Shown here piece after piece: positions 32,502-41,508 of a DNA stretch of 64,000 bases. The DNA comes from Winogradskya humida (GTDB taxonomy: Bacteria > Actinomycetota > Actinomycetes > Mycobacteriales > Micromonosporaceae). The position numbers were made by a program, and so were the translations under genes. Every line of letters starts with the position of its first letter. Positions within the stretch are counted from its first letter, which is position 1. The notes under the pieces are model-generated. The model saw only the letters and a list, made by a program, of their open reading frames with translations, was not told the origin of the DNA and did not search any database. The stretch spans positions 62,001 to 126,000 of the forward strand of contig NZ_BOMN01000088.1 in assembly GCF_016862215.1 (NCBI RefSeq). Direction: 5' to 3'.

Positions 32502-35225
32502 ATGGCGATCCAGTTCTCCCTCCTCGGTGCGCTGACGGTCACGCGGGCCGGCGCCGGGCTGGACCTCGGCGCCCGTCAGCAGCGGCTGGTCCTGGCCCTG
32601 CTGCTGGCCCGCGCCGGGTCGCCCGTGCCGATGGACGACCTGATCGGGCTGCTCTACGACGGTGCCGCCCCGGCGAGTGCCGCGAACGTCGTTCATCGGC
32701 ACGTCGGCACCCTGCGCCGGCTGCTCGAGCCCGGCCTGCCCGCGCGTTCCGGCGGTGGTTTCATCAGCAGCCAGCTGTCCGGATACCGGCTGACCGTGGC
32801 CGGGTCCGCTTTCGACCTCGAGGAATTCCGCCGGCTGACCGAGCGGGCACGTCAGGAGCAGTCCCTCGATCTGTACGCGCAGGCACTCGCACTGTGGCGC
32901 GGCCGCTGCGCCGCCGGGCTGGAACCCCCCGGCCGGACGCATCCCGCGTTCGCCGCCGTCGAGGCCGAGCGGGCCCGCGCCGCCCGTGAGGCCGCCGACC
33001 TCGCCGAGGCCGCCGGTCAGCTGCGCCGCATCCTGCCCCTGCTGGCAGCCGCGGCCCGGGAGCGCCCGCTCGACCAGGCTCTCCAGGCACGACTGCTGCT
33101 CGCGTACGCGGCCGACGGCAGACAGGCCGAGGCGGTGGCGGTCTACCAGAAGGTGACCGATCCCGGCCCCGAGCTGCGGGAAGCGTACGAGCGTGTCACC
33201 ACCGCGCCCGCGCCCAGCCGGCCGGCCCAGCTCCCGCCCGATCCGCCGTTCTTCACGGGGCGCACCGGCCCGCTCGCCCGCGCCCACCGCATCGTCGCGC
33301 GCGCGGACCGGGGCGCCACGACCGTGCTGGCCATCGACGGGATGCCCGGCGTCGGCAAGACCACCCTGGCCGTCCATCTCGCCCACCAGCTCGCCGGCGA
33401 CTACCCGGACGGGCAGCTCTACGCCGACCTGCGCGGCTTCGACCACCACGACGACGTGCTGAGCCCCGGCGAGGCGCTGCGCGGGTTCCTGGGCTCGCTC
33501 GGCGTGCCGCAGGACGCGATCCCCCGCGAGCTGCACGGCCGGTCCGGGCTCTACCGCAGCGCCCTCGCCGGGCGCCGGGTGCTGATCGTGCTCGACAACT
33601 GCCGCGACACCGAGCAGGTGCGCCACCTGCTGCCCGGCTCCCCCGGCTGCCTGGTCGTCGTGACCAGCCGTACCCAGCTCACCGGCCTGCTCACGACGTC
33701 CGGCGCGCACCCGCTGCCGCTGGGACTGCCGGGCGCCGGCGAGGCACGCGAGGCCCTCGAACGCCGGCTCGGCCCGGAGCGGGTCGGGCGCGAGCCCGCG
33801 GCGGCGGCCCGGATCATCGAGGGGTGCGGGCGGTTGCCGCTGGCCCTGGCGGTGCTCAGCGCACGGGCGGCCGGGAACCCCGGGGTGCCGCTGGGGCGGA
33901 TCGCGGCGGAGCTCGCCCTCGCGCACGGCAGCCTCGCCGGGTTCGACAGCACCGACCCGCACACCGATCTGCGCGCGGTCTTCTCCTGGTCCTACCGGGC
34001 GCTGTCCGAGCCGGCGGCGCGGCTGTTCCGGCTGATGCCGCTGCACCCGGTGCCGGACATGTCGATCGCGGCCGCCGCCGGGCTCGCCGGGGTGCCGTTG
34101 CGGACCGGGCGCGCCCTCATCGCCGAACTCGAACGGGCCCATCTGATCACCGAGGACCGGCCGGGGCGGTTCCGGACCCATGACCTGCTCCGGGCGTACG
34201 CGTCAGAGCTGAGCGAGAAGCACGACCCGCCCCGGGCCCGGGCCGCAGCGATCGCCGGCTGTGCCCGCTTCTACCGCGCCACCGCGTATGCCGCGCACCG
34301 CCGGCTGCTCGCCTACCCGGGGTATCAGGCGCTCGGCGATCCCGGGCCCGGCGGGACCCCGCTGACGTTCGCCGGTCAGGGCGACGCCATGCGCTGGTTC
34401 GCCGCGGAGCAGCACGCCCTGACCGAGCTGGTCCGGCGGGGCGGGCGGCGCGGAGATCATGCCGACGCGTGGCAGCTCACGATCGCGATGCAGCAGTTCT
34501 TCGAGCGCAGCGGCCGCTGGCTGGACTGGGTGGCGACGGCGCGGACCGCGCTGCAGGCAGCGGTGGCCGGCGGCGATCTGGTGGGTCAGGCCCGGATGCA
34601 CCGTACGCTCGCCGGCGCCCACTATTCGATGCGCCGCCTCACCGACGCCGCCTCCCACCTGGACCGCGCCCGGCACCTGCTGGACGGCCTGGGCCTGACC
34701 GGGGAGCTCAGCCGCGCCCGGCTCAACCTCGCGATGATCCGGCGTGCGGAGGGCCGCCACGAGGAGGCGATCGCGGAGCTGTCCGGGCTGGTGGGCCCGG
34801 CCCGCGCGGCCGGTGACGACAAGCTGCTTGCCGACGCCCTGGCCGGGATCGCGGCGAGCACCGCGGAGCTGGGCCGCGGCACCGAGGCGGAGCGGCTGGC
34901 CCGCGAGGCGATGCGGCTCTTCGAGGGCTACCAGGACGTCACCGGGCTGGGCGACGCCTGGCAGGTGCTGGGCCGGGCCCACGCGCAGTCCGGGGATCTG
35001 CCGGAGGCGGTGCGCTCGTGGCGGCGGGCAGCGCGGTTCTATCACGAGGCGGACGCGGACGCCCCCGCCGCGGACGCGCTCGCCGCGGCCGGCGACGCCA
35101 TGGCCGCCGCGGGGCATGCCGAGGCCGCTGGTCAGGCATGGGGTGAGGCCCTCGCGTTGCTCGCCCACGAGCAGTCACCCGTGTCCCGGCGGCTCCGCGA
35201 GCGGGTGACCATGATGGGCTCGTGA
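32502..35225 (+). CDS. AfsR/SARP-type regulator, second copy in the window
   Basis: The product has 907 residues. The DNA-binding domain (about 1-95; FSLLGALTVTRAG at the start), the BTAD helices (about 96-240), an NB-ARC ATPase with P-loop GMPGVGKTTLA near residue 280 and LIVLDNCRD as Walker B, and a TPR C-terminus (about 590-907) give the AfsR build. ALSEPAARLFRLMPLHP is the conserved winged-helix start after the ATPase. It shares the architecture with the protein at 13811 but is clearly diverged. No target cluster is evident; the ECF sigma gene follows 169 bases downstream. Confidence 0.88.
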   Translation: MAIQFSLLGALTVTRAGAGLDLGARQQRLVLALLLARAGSPVPMDDLIGLLYDGAAPASAANVVHRHVGTLRRLLEPGLPARSGGGFISSQLSGYRLTVAGSAFDLEEFRRLTERARQEQSLDLYAQALALWRGRCAAGLEPPGRTHPAFAAVEAERARAAREAADLAEAAGQLRRILPLLAAAARERPLDQALQARLLLAYAADGRQAEAVAVYQKVTDPGPELREAYERVTTAPAPSRPAQLPPDPPFFTGRTGPLARAHRIVARADRGATTVLAIDGMPGVGKTTLAVHLAHQLAGDYPDGQLYADLRGFDHHDDVLSPGEALRGFLGSLGVPQDAIPRELHGRSGLYRSALAGRRVLIVLDNCRDTEQVRHLLPGSPGCLVVVTSRTQLTGLLTTSGAHPLPLGLPGAGEAREALERRLGPERVGREPAAAARIIEGCGRLPLALAVLSARAAGNPGVPLGRIAAELALAHGSLAGFDSTDPHTDLRAVFSWSYRALSEPAARLFRLMPLHPVPDMSIAAAAGLAGVPLRTGRALIAELERAHLITEDRPGRFRTHDLLRAYASELSEKHDPPRARAAAIAGCARFYRATAYAAHRRLLAYPGYQALGDPGPGGTPLTFAGQGDAMRWFAAEQHALTELVRRGGRRGDHADAWQLTIAMQQFFERSGRWLDWVATARTALQAAVAGGDLVGQARMHRTLAGAHYSMRRLTDAASHLDRARHLLDGLGLTGELSRARLNLAMIRRAEGRHEEAIAELSGLVGPARAAGDDKLLADALAGIAASTAELGRGTEAERLAREAMRLFEGYQDVTGLGDAWQVLGRAHAQSGDLPEAVRSWRRAARFYHEADADAPAADALAAAGDAMAAAGHAEAAGQAWGEALALLAHEQSPVSRRLRERVTMMGS

Positions 35226-35263
35226 TAAAACTTATAGCTCCGGATCGATCCCTCCATCACATT

Positions 35264-35299
35264 CAGTGATGACTGTCGTGCCCATGGTCATTACACTGC
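35264..35299. promoter_or_regulatory. Imperfect inverted repeat before the sigma factor promoter
   Basis: CAGTGATGAC and GTCATTACACTG form an imperfect inverted repeat (35264-35299) just upstream of the TTGACA at 35301. It could be a terminator of the AfsR-like gene or an operator for the sigma gene. There is no T-run. Confidence 0.35.
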
Positions 35300-35300
35300 T

Positions 35301-35329
35301 TTGACAGTCGCGTGTAAGTCAGATATCAG
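35301..35329 (+). promoter_or_regulatory. Sigma-70-like promoter of the ECF sigma gene
   Basis: TTGACA (35301-35306), a 17-base spacer and TATCAG (35324-35329) make a near-consensus housekeeping promoter about 65 bases before the GTG at 35395. Confidence 0.6.
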
Positions 35330-35394
35330 CGCACCCCCCTACGCTCGGGCCGCGCGGTGCCGCCGCCGCCTTTCGCGAGTACGGGGGGATCGTC

Positions 35395-35967
35395 GTGACC
35401 TGCGTCCAGGAACCGTCCACGCACGACCGGGAAATGCCCTCCACGCACTACCGGGAAATGCCCTCCACGCACTACCGGGAAATGGGCGACCGGATGACCG
35501 CGCTGCACGCCGGGCACTCCCGCGACGTCATGCGCTACCTGCTCGTGCTGACCCGCGGCGAACGGCACACCGCCGAGGACCTGCTGCAGGAGACGATGCT
35601 GCGCGCCTGGCGGCACATCGGCGTCCTGCCCCGCGACGACGAGAGCGCCCGGCGGTGGCTGTTCACCGTCGCCCGCCGGCTCGTCATCGACGCCGTCCGG
35701 ATGCGCCGCACCCGGCCCGCCGAGATCGGCCTGGTCGACTTCACCTGGATCCCCGGCGCCGACGACACCACCGCGTCCGCGCTGGCCACCCACTCCATGA
35801 AGCACGCGTTCAACCGGCTCAGCCCGGCCCACCGCGACATCCTGTCCGAGGTCTATCTGCGCGGCAGCAGCACCGAGGAGATCGCCGAGAAGTTCGGCCT
35901 CCCCGTCGGCACGGTCAAATCCCGCGCGCACTACGCATTACGGGCCCTGAAGACCGCACTAGCGTGA
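35395..35967 (+). CDS. ECF RNA polymerase sigma factor with a repeated N-terminus
   Basis: The product has 190 residues. Region 2 (VMRYLLVLTRGERHTAEDLL then QETMLRAWRHIG) and region 4 (LSPAHRDILSEVYLRGSSTE then EIAEKFGLPVGTVKSR) define an ECF sigma. The first 30 residues carry three tandem PSTH-D/Y-REM units encoded by 24-bp DNA repeats. The GTG at 35395 is chosen because GGGGGGATCGTC precedes it; a start at the downstream ATG (MGDRMTALHAG) would exclude the repeats. No anti-sigma gene follows, since the next gene is convergent and overlaps by 9 bases. Confidence 0.88.
   Translation: MTCVQEPSTHDREMPSTHYREMPSTHYREMGDRMTALHAGHSRDVMRYLLVLTRGERHTAEDLLQETMLRAWRHIGVLPRDDESARRWLFTVARRLVIDAVRMRRTRPAEIGLVDFTWIPGADDTTASALATHSMKHAFNRLSPAHRDILSEVYLRGSSTEEIAEKFGLPVGTVKSRAHYALRALKTALA
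35413..35484 (+). repeat. Three tandem 24-bp repeats in the sigma gene
   Basis: Units 35413-35436, 35437-35460 and 35461-35484 are nearly identical (CCSTCCACGCACKACCGGGA then AATG). Units 2 and 3 are exact copies. The unit length keeps the reading frame, so copy number could vary without breaking the gene. Confidence 0.85.
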
Positions 35968-36690
35968 GAAGTACGCCTTGACGCTGGTCGGCTGCACTCC
36001 GGCGTACTTCGCGTTGGCCGCCTCGGCGCTGCCGTTGAGCCCGACGACCTCGGAATCCCCCGCGCCGACCGTGACCAGCCCGCGGATCGGGAACGTCGCG
36101 ATCGCCTGCTGGGTGCGCCCCGGCGGCGGAACGTCCCAGACGATGTAGACGAGCCGGACCTTGATCGGTACGTCGTTGTCGTTGTAGACGCTCACCCAGG
36201 AGAACCGTTCGTTGCGGCCGACCTCCTCGCCGTCATCGTCCAGCAGCTCCGTCTGCGGGTCGAACTCCACCTCGACCGGCTCCACGATCCGCGCGCGCAG
36301 CACCTTGACCCTGACGTCGTCGACGCGGGTCAGGTCCTCGCCGGTGAAGCGCAGCACGTCGACGTTCGGGCCGGGCGGCGTCACCAGCTCACCGCGGTCG
36401 CTGCCGAAGATCGTCGACACCTCGATGTCCGGGAGCTCGGCGCCGAGGAAGTCGATCGCGGTCAGCTCCAGCAGCGGGGCGAACGTGTCGGTGCCGTTGT
36501 TGTCGATCGTCAGCAGCTGGTTGATCGTGTCCTCCTCCGCGCTCTCCCCCTCGTAGTCGAACGCGAGGGCCGTCGGCGCGGCGGACAGCGCGACGGGAGC
36601 CAGCACCGGCACGACACACCCACCGAGCAGCAGCGGAAGGACAAGGAGGGACACACCGCGCGCGAACACCGCCGAAGGATAGTGGACCAT
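35959..36690 (-). CDS. Secreted lipoprotein of unknown function
   Basis: The 243-residue product has a signal peptide ending in the lipobox LLLGGC (Cys25). The mature part is acidic and beta-rich, with repeated Asp/Glu/Val segments (LTIDNNGTDTFAPLLELTAI and WVSVYNDNDVPIKVRLVYI) that suggest Ig-like sandwich folding. No family is recognised. It is convergent with the sigma gene, with a 9-base overlap, so it is not a membrane anti-sigma of the usual kind. Confidence 0.6.
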   Translation of the reverse strand: MVHYPSAVFARGVSLLVLPLLLGGCVVPVLAPVALSAAPTALAFDYEGESAEEDTINQLLTIDNNGTDTFAPLLELTAIDFLGAELPDIEVSTIFGSDRGELVTPPGPNVDVLRFTGEDLTRVDDVRVKVLRARIVEPVEVEFDPQTELLDDDGEEVGRNERFSWVSVYNDNDVPIKVRLVYIVWDVPPPGRTQQAIATFPIRGLVTVGAGDSEVVGLNGSAEAANAKYAGVQPTSVKAYFSR

Positions 36691-36696
36691 CTTTTC

Positions 36697-37788
36697 CTAG
36701 AGCGCCCCGGCTGCGTGGTCGTCCCCTGCCAGCACGGCGCCCGCGGCGGCCACGACGTCGTCGCTGACCATCTCGTGGCGGGCCGCGGCGTGGACGTCGG
36801 CCAGGCGCCGGTCCAGGGTGTCCCCGAGATCCAGCTCGGCCTTGCCGGCGGCGTCGTGGACCAGGTCGACGGCGCGGGCGGCGTTCTGCGCCGCCGACGC
36901 GATCGCCAGCCGCAACCTCGCCCGCCGCACGGCGTCGCTGCCCTCCGCGGCCATCTCCGACATCAGGTACGCGAACCCGCCGTCCCGCAACGACGTCGCC
37001 CGCGCCACCGCGACCCCCGCGAAGTCACGCCCCAGCGCGGTGTCCCGCACCCGCTCGGCGACGTCGTCGATGGCGGCCCGCGCGATGCCCAGCGCCACGG
37101 CGGCGACGCCGAACGCGAACAGCGACCTCGTGGGGAACGTGTAGAGCCAGCCGGGGTCCGAGGGCTGGTCGGTCAGGGCGTACGAGTGGGTGTGCGGCAC
37201 GAAGAGCCCCGCCACGTCGAACTCCCGGGCGCCGGCCCCGCGCAGCCCGGCGTGCGGCTCGCCGTGGTGGAACGTCACCGCCGCCACCGGCAGCAGCATC
37301 TGCCGCACCTCGCCGCCGCCACCGAGGCCGAAGCCTGCGCCCGGGACACCGCCGATCAGGCAGCCCGCCGACAGCCACGTCGCGTGCTCGGCGCCCCCGG
37401 AGACCGTCCAGTGCCCGCTCACCAGGAACCCGCCCGGCACCGCGATCGCCCGCCCGGCCGGCTCCGGGGCCACCGCCATCGCCAGCCCCGGATCGTCGAG
37501 CAGCTCCGCGGTCACCCCCTGCGGCAGGAACCCGAGCGCCAGCCCCGCGACCGCGCCGACCATCACCGACCAGCCCACCGACCCGTCCGCCCAGCCCAGC
37601 TCCTCGAGGACCCCGGCGGTGACCAGCGGGTCGGCCTCGACCCCACCCGCCCAGCGCGGCGCGGCGAGCCGGAACACCCCGGTCCGGGCCAGCCGGGAAT
37701 GCAGCGCGGCGGGAATCGTGCCGGTCGCGGCGATCCCCGGGGCCAGCTCGCGGATCCTGGGGGTCAGCGCCCGGATGTCGTTCAACAT
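36697..37788 (-). CDS. Acyl-CoA dehydrogenase-like / flavin-dependent monooxygenase
   Basis: The 363-residue enzyme has the acyl-CoA dehydrogenase fold. The N-terminal helices include LGWADGSVGWSVMVGAVAGL, the middle beta domain has VSGHWTVSGGAEHATWLSAG, and the C-terminal helical bundle has GIARAAIDDVAERV. The sequence looks closer to two-component flavin monooxygenases (HsaA/hydroxylase type) than to true dehydrogenases. The ATG at 37788 starts MLNDIRALTPRI. It is divergent from the AraC gene at 38037, which may control it. Confidence 0.78.
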   Translation of the reverse strand: MLNDIRALTPRIRELAPGIAATGTIPAALHSRLARTGVFRLAAPRWAGGVEADPLVTAGVLEELGWADGSVGWSVMVGAVAGLALGFLPQGVTAELLDDPGLAMAVAPEPAGRAIAVPGGFLVSGHWTVSGGAEHATWLSAGCLIGGVPGAGFGLGGGGEVRQMLLPVAAVTFHHGEPHAGLRGAGAREFDVAGLFVPHTHSYALTDQPSDPGWLYTFPTRSLFAFGVAAVALGIARAAIDDVAERVRDTALGRDFAGVAVARATSLRDGGFAYLMSEMAAEGSDAVRRARLRLAIASAAQNAARAVDLVHDAAGKAELDLGDTLDRRLADVHAAARHEMVSDDVVAAAGAVLAGDDHAAGAL

Positions 37789-38036
37789 GCAAGTACACAA
37801 CGGACCGCGGGCCCGCCAGTTCACCTCAGGGGCGACGGGGCTCGGGCCGCGTACCCGAAGCCTCTGCTCTGATCCGCCTCAGCACCCGCTGAAGCAGCAG
37901 GTCACCGCCCTGAGGGGGCCCGTCCAGACGTAAGAATTTCGTCACGTCGGCGAGCGGGCAGACCTTCTTGTTCCGCATGCTATTGGTACGGCTCCGGGTG
38001 CCCGTCCGGTTCAGCTCGCCGTGGAAGACTGACCGG

Positions 38037-38945
38037 GTGGACCCGCTCGAGGACGTGTTGTCGCTGCTCGACACGCGCAGTTACCTCTCCGACGGGCTGA
38101 TCGCCGGGGGCACCTGGGCGGTGGACTTCGAACCACCGGGCGCGGGCGTCAAGTTCAACGCCGTCCGCCGCGGCCACTGCCTGCTCGAGGTCGAGGGCCT
38201 CGACGCACCGGTCGAGCTGGCCGAGGGCGACTGCTACCTGCTCACCCGCCCTCGCAAGTTCCGCCTGCTCAGCGACCCGGCAGCGGTCCCGAAACCGGCC
38301 CACCCGCTGTTTGCCGCCGCCGCCGATGGGTGGGCCCGGACAGGCACCGGGGACGACGTCGAGCTGATCGGCGGCGGCTTCTCCTTCGGCACCCGCGCCC
38401 GCACCCTGCTCCTCGACAACCTGCCCCCGGTCGTCCACGTCCCGGCCGCCACCCCGCAGGCGGCCACCGTCCGCTGGGCCGTCGACCGCATCGACACCGA
38501 ACGCCGCACCCACCGCCTCGCCGCCGGCCTGGTCACCGAGCACCTGGCCGTGATCATGCTGATCGAGATCCTGCGCCTGCACCTCGACCGCGACCCCGCC
38601 TCGGTGACCGGCTGGCTGGCCGGCCTCACCGACCCGGTGGTCGCCTCCGCCCTCCGCGAGATCCACACCCACCCGGAACGCCCCTGGACGGTGGCCACCC
38701 TGGCCGGAGCCGCCGCCGTCTCCCGCTCCACCCTGGCGGCCCGCTTCCGCACAGCGGTCGGCCGCGGCCCCCTCGACTACCTGACCACCTGGCGCATCGA
38801 ACTCGCCGCCAACCGCCTCCGCCGGACCGACGCACCGGTCGCGGTGATCGCCCGCGACGTCGGCTACGGCTCGGAAAGCGCCCTCAACGTCGCCTTCAAA
38901 CGCACCATGAACCTGACCCCCGCCGCCTACCGCCGCGCCAACTAG
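38037..38945 (+). CDS. AraC-family transcriptional regulator
   Basis: The product has 302 residues. An N-terminal cupin-type sensing domain (about 1-170; VDPLEDVLSLLDTRSYLSDG then HCLLEVEGLDAPVELAEGDC) precedes two HTH motifs (about 205-300): WTVATLAGAAAVSRSTLAAR then VAVIARDVGYGSESALNVAF, and MNLTPAAYRR closes the domain. The GTG at 38037 is preferred over the ATG at 37968 because it begins the conserved domain. It is divergent from the acyl-CoA dehydrogenase-like gene, its likely target. Confidence 0.87.
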   Translation: MDPLEDVLSLLDTRSYLSDGLIAGGTWAVDFEPPGAGVKFNAVRRGHCLLEVEGLDAPVELAEGDCYLLTRPRKFRLLSDPAAVPKPAHPLFAAAADGWARTGTGDDVELIGGGFSFGTRARTLLLDNLPPVVHVPAATPQAATVRWAVDRIDTERRTHRLAAGLVTEHLAVIMLIEILRLHLDRDPASVTGWLAGLTDPVVASALREIHTHPERPWTVATLAGAAAVSRSTLAARFRTAVGRGPLDYLTTWRIELAANRLRRTDAPVAVIARDVGYGSESALNVAFKRTMNLTPAAYRRAN

Positions 38946-39703
38946 ACGTCGGCGCCGCCGGTGACGGGGAGCACCGCGCCGGTGACGAACGAGGCCCGGT
39001 CGCTGAGCAGCCACGCCGCGGCCTCAGCGATCTCCTGCGGCCGGGCGGCCCGCCGCAACGGGATCTGCCCCGTGATCGCGGCGGTGATCCCCGGCTGCTG
39101 CTCCTCCCACCCCTCGGCCATGTCGGTGCGGGTCAGCCCGGCGGCGACGGCGTTGACGCGGATCCCGGCGGGGCCGTAGCTGACGGCCGCACTCTCGGTG
39201 AGACTGTTCAGCGCCCGTTTGAACGCGCTGTAGACGGGCGTCAGGTGATACTGCCGCAGGCCGGCGATGCTGCTGGTGCCGACGATCGCCCCGCCACCGG
39301 CCGCGCGCATCATCCGCACCTGCGCGGCCATGGCGACCCACACACCCTTGAGATTGACGCGTACGAGATCGTCGAACTCGTCCTCCGTACGGTCGGTGAG
39401 GTCGGTCGTACGCTCGAACACGGCCGCGTTGTTGAACGCGCCGTCGAGACCCCCGAGACGATCGGCGGCCCCGGCGACGGCGTCCTCCACGGACCGGGGA
39501 TCGGCCAGATCGGCGACGATCGCGAAAGCGGTCCCACCGGCCGCGGTGATCTCGCCCGCGACATCGTCGAGAGCACCGGCGCTGCGGGCGGCGAGCGCGA
39601 CCGCGGCACCCTCGTGGGCGAACAGCCGGGCCGCCGCCGCACCGATACCGCGGCTGGCACCCGTGACGAGAATCTTCCTACCGGAGAGCAACTGGTTGGT
39701 CAT
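38942..39703 (-). CDS. Short-chain dehydrogenase/reductase (SDR)
   Basis: The 253-residue enzyme is a classical SDR. TGASRGIG (14-21) binds NAD(P), NNAAV (91-95) stabilises the core, and Ser144/145, Tyr158 and Lys162 (YSAFK) are catalytic. Arg40 after the second strand suggests NADPH. It is divergent from the XRE/MmyB-like gene at 39771 across a 67-bp region with a perfect palindrome, so it is almost certainly the regulated partner. Its stop overlaps the AraC stop. Confidence 0.9.
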   Translation of the reverse strand: MTNQLLSGRKILVTGASRGIGAAAARLFAHEGAAVALAARSAGALDDVAGEITAAGGTAFAIVADLADPRSVEDAVAGAADRLGGLDGAFNNAAVFERTTDLTDRTEDEFDDLVRVNLKGVWVAMAAQVRMMRAAGGGAIVGTSSIAGLRQYHLTPVYSAFKRALNSLTESAAVSYGPAGIRVNAVAAGLTRTDMAEGWEEQQPGITAAITGQIPLRRAARPQEIAEAAAWLLSDRASFVTGAVLPVTGGADV

Positions 39704-39737
39704 GCCACCAAGATCCGTTACCGGCCATGCCGTCAGG

Positions 39738-39764
39738 CAGGGACAGAATGTCCCTGGCTACGGT
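39738..39764 (+). promoter_or_regulatory. Operator and -10 box between SDR and MmyB-like genes
   Basis: CAGGGACAGAATGTCCCTG (39738-39756) is a perfect palindrome with 8-base arms. TACGGT (39759-39764) lies 6 bases before the GTG at 39771, giving a leaderless regulator transcript whose promoter is covered by the palindrome. MmyB-like regulators are known to pair with divergent SDR genes; this site is the probable binding sequence. Confidence 0.6.
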
Positions 39765-39770
39765 TCAGAA

Positions 39771-40625
39771 GTGAACCGCCAAGCCCTGGGCCAGTTCCTG
39801 CGACAGCGCCGCGAGGCCCTCAACCCCGCCGACGTCGGCCTCCCCGCAGCCGGCCGCCGCCGCACCCCCGGCCTGCGCCGCGAAGAGGTGGCCGCCCTCG
39901 CCCACGTCTCGATCGACCACTACACCCGCCTGGAACAGGCCCGCGGCTCGGCCCCGTCCCGGCACGTCCTCCGCTCCGTCGCCCGAGCCCTCCGCCTCGA
40001 CGACGCCGAACGCGCCCATCTGATGACCCTCGCGGGCGACCTGGAACGGCTACCGGGCAGCCCCTCCCCCGACGTCCCCCAGCACGTACGCGACCTGATC
40101 GAACGCATGCCCCTGACCGCGGCCCTGGTCCGCGATGCCCGATCGGACGTCCTGGCCTGGAACCGCCTCGCCGCGACCCTGCTGGCAGGCTTTTTCGGCA
40201 CGTTCCCCCGGCAACGCAACTTGCTGCACCGCTACTTCCTGCACCCCGACCCGGCCATCCGCTACCTGTCGGCCCAGGACGAGAGCGACTTCGCCCAGCA
40301 GGCCGTCAGTGCCCTGCGCACCACCGCCGACCGCTACCCGGACGACACCCGCACCCGGCACCTCGTCGCCGATCTGCACCACGGCAGCGCGGCGTTCCGT
40401 CAGTTGTGGGCGCGACCCGCCCGCACCGGCGGCCGCAACGGGATCAAATCCCTGTTCCACCCGGCGGCAGGCGAACTCACCCTCCACTACGACGTCCTCG
40501 ACATCCCCGACCGGGACCACCAGATCGTGCTCTTCACCGCCCCACCCGGCACCCCCACCGGCAACGTCCTGCAGCACCTGACCGCTCCGGCCGGGCCCAT
40601 TATCGATCGACGCTTATCTGTTTGA
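39771..40625 (+). CDS. XRE-family regulator with MmyB-like ligand domain, paired with the SDR
   Basis: The product has 284 residues. The HTH (about 5-70) includes RRTPGLRREEVAALAHVSID then HYTRLEQARG, the signature of this family. The MmyB PAS-like domain (about 95-270) has MPLTAALVRDARSDVLAWNR, the FHPAAGELTLHYDVLD strand and VLFTAPPGTPT. The family binds a fatty-acid-like ligand in a solved structure and represses a neighbouring SDR. Same type as the regulator at 20056. Confidence 0.88.
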   Translation: MNRQALGQFLRQRREALNPADVGLPAAGRRRTPGLRREEVAALAHVSIDHYTRLEQARGSAPSRHVLRSVARALRLDDAERAHLMTLAGDLERLPGSPSPDVPQHVRDLIERMPLTAALVRDARSDVLAWNRLAATLLAGFFGTFPRQRNLLHRYFLHPDPAIRYLSAQDESDFAQQAVSALRTTADRYPDDTRTRHLVADLHHGSAAFRQLWARPARTGGRNGIKSLFHPAAGELTLHYDVLDIPDRDHQIVLFTAPPGTPTGNVLQHLTAPAGPIIDRRLSV

Positions 40626-40659
40626 TCTGGCGGCAGGCACACCGCATGCTCGGAGCCCT

Positions 40660-41478
40660 ATGAGGACAGTTGTGGACGGTTTCGTCGAAGTTCCCCGTGG
40701 TTACCTCTACTACCGGCAGCATGGGCACGGACCGGATGTCGTGCTGCTCAACGCGGGTCTGGCCGATGTGCGGATGTGGGACACGACCGTGGCGTGGCTC
40801 GCCGGCATCGCCCGGGTCACCACCTGGGACTACCGCGACACCGGGTTGTCATCCTGGAGCAGCGGGCCCTACAGCGAGATCGACGACCTCGAGGCGGTGC
40901 TGGACGCCGCCGGTGTCTCCCGGGCCACGCTGGTCGGCGTGTCCGACGGCGGGCGTCAGGCACTGGCCTTCGCGCACCGGCATCCGGACCGGGTGGCCAA
41001 GGTCTGCGCCGTGGCCAGCTCGTTCGGCGAGTTCCCCGACCCGTCCGCGCAGGAGACCGCCGCCCGCCGCCGGATGCGCGAGGTGTTCGCCGAGGTGGAA
41101 GAACATGTGCGCAGCCGGGACATTCTCGCCGCCTCGGTCGTGGACGTCGATGCGTGGAGCCCTGCGGCCAACCCTGACGATCGGCGCCGGTTGATCGGCT
41201 GGCATGTCGCGAACGCCCGGATTCTGACGATGGAGCAGTACCACGGCGTGGAGCTTGATCCGCCGGTCAAAACGCGGTTCGCGGAAATCGGCACCCCCGT
41301 CGCCGTCTTCGCCGGCGGCCGGGACTTCGAGGGCACGCAACTGTGGGCGAGACGGATCGCGGACCAGGCGCCCACGGCCAGCCTTTTCACCGCGCCGGAC
41401 GCGGACCACTACCCGATGTTCTCGGATCCCGGGCAATTCGAGCGTTTCCTGCGTGAAGCCGTCGCCAACCCCGGATAA
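40660..41478 (+). CDS. Alpha/beta hydrolase
   Basis: The 272-residue product has the nucleophile elbow GVSDGG (Ser95), the acid in FAGGRDFEG and the His in ADHYPMF, giving a full Ser-Asp-His triad. The N-terminal FVEVPRGYLYYRQHGHGPDV then VLLNAG holds the oxyanion strand. There is no signal peptide, so it is cytoplasmic. CTCGGAG precedes the ATG. It could be an esterase or epoxide hydrolase-like enzyme; the substrate is unknown. It follows the MmyB-like gene by 34 bases but has its own ribosome binding site. Confidence 0.83.
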   Translation: MRTVVDGFVEVPRGYLYYRQHGHGPDVVLLNAGLADVRMWDTTVAWLAGIARVTTWDYRDTGLSSWSSGPYSEIDDLEAVLDAAGVSRATLVGVSDGGRQALAFAHRHPDRVAKVCAVASSFGEFPDPSAQETAARRRMREVFAEVEEHVRSRDILAASVVDVDAWSPAANPDDRRRLIGWHVANARILTMEQYHGVELDPPVKTRFAEIGTPVAVFAGGRDFEGTQLWARRIADQAPTASLFTAPDADHYPMFSDPGQFERFLREAVANPG

Positions 41479-41508
41479 GGCACGCGACGCCCATGTGCTC
41501 CGCGTCCC

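Noticed and set aside
35959..36690. Anti-sigma factor for the ECF sigma gene
   Set aside because: The product is a lipoprotein on the opposite strand with beta-rich mature sequence and no cytoplasmic anti-sigma domain.
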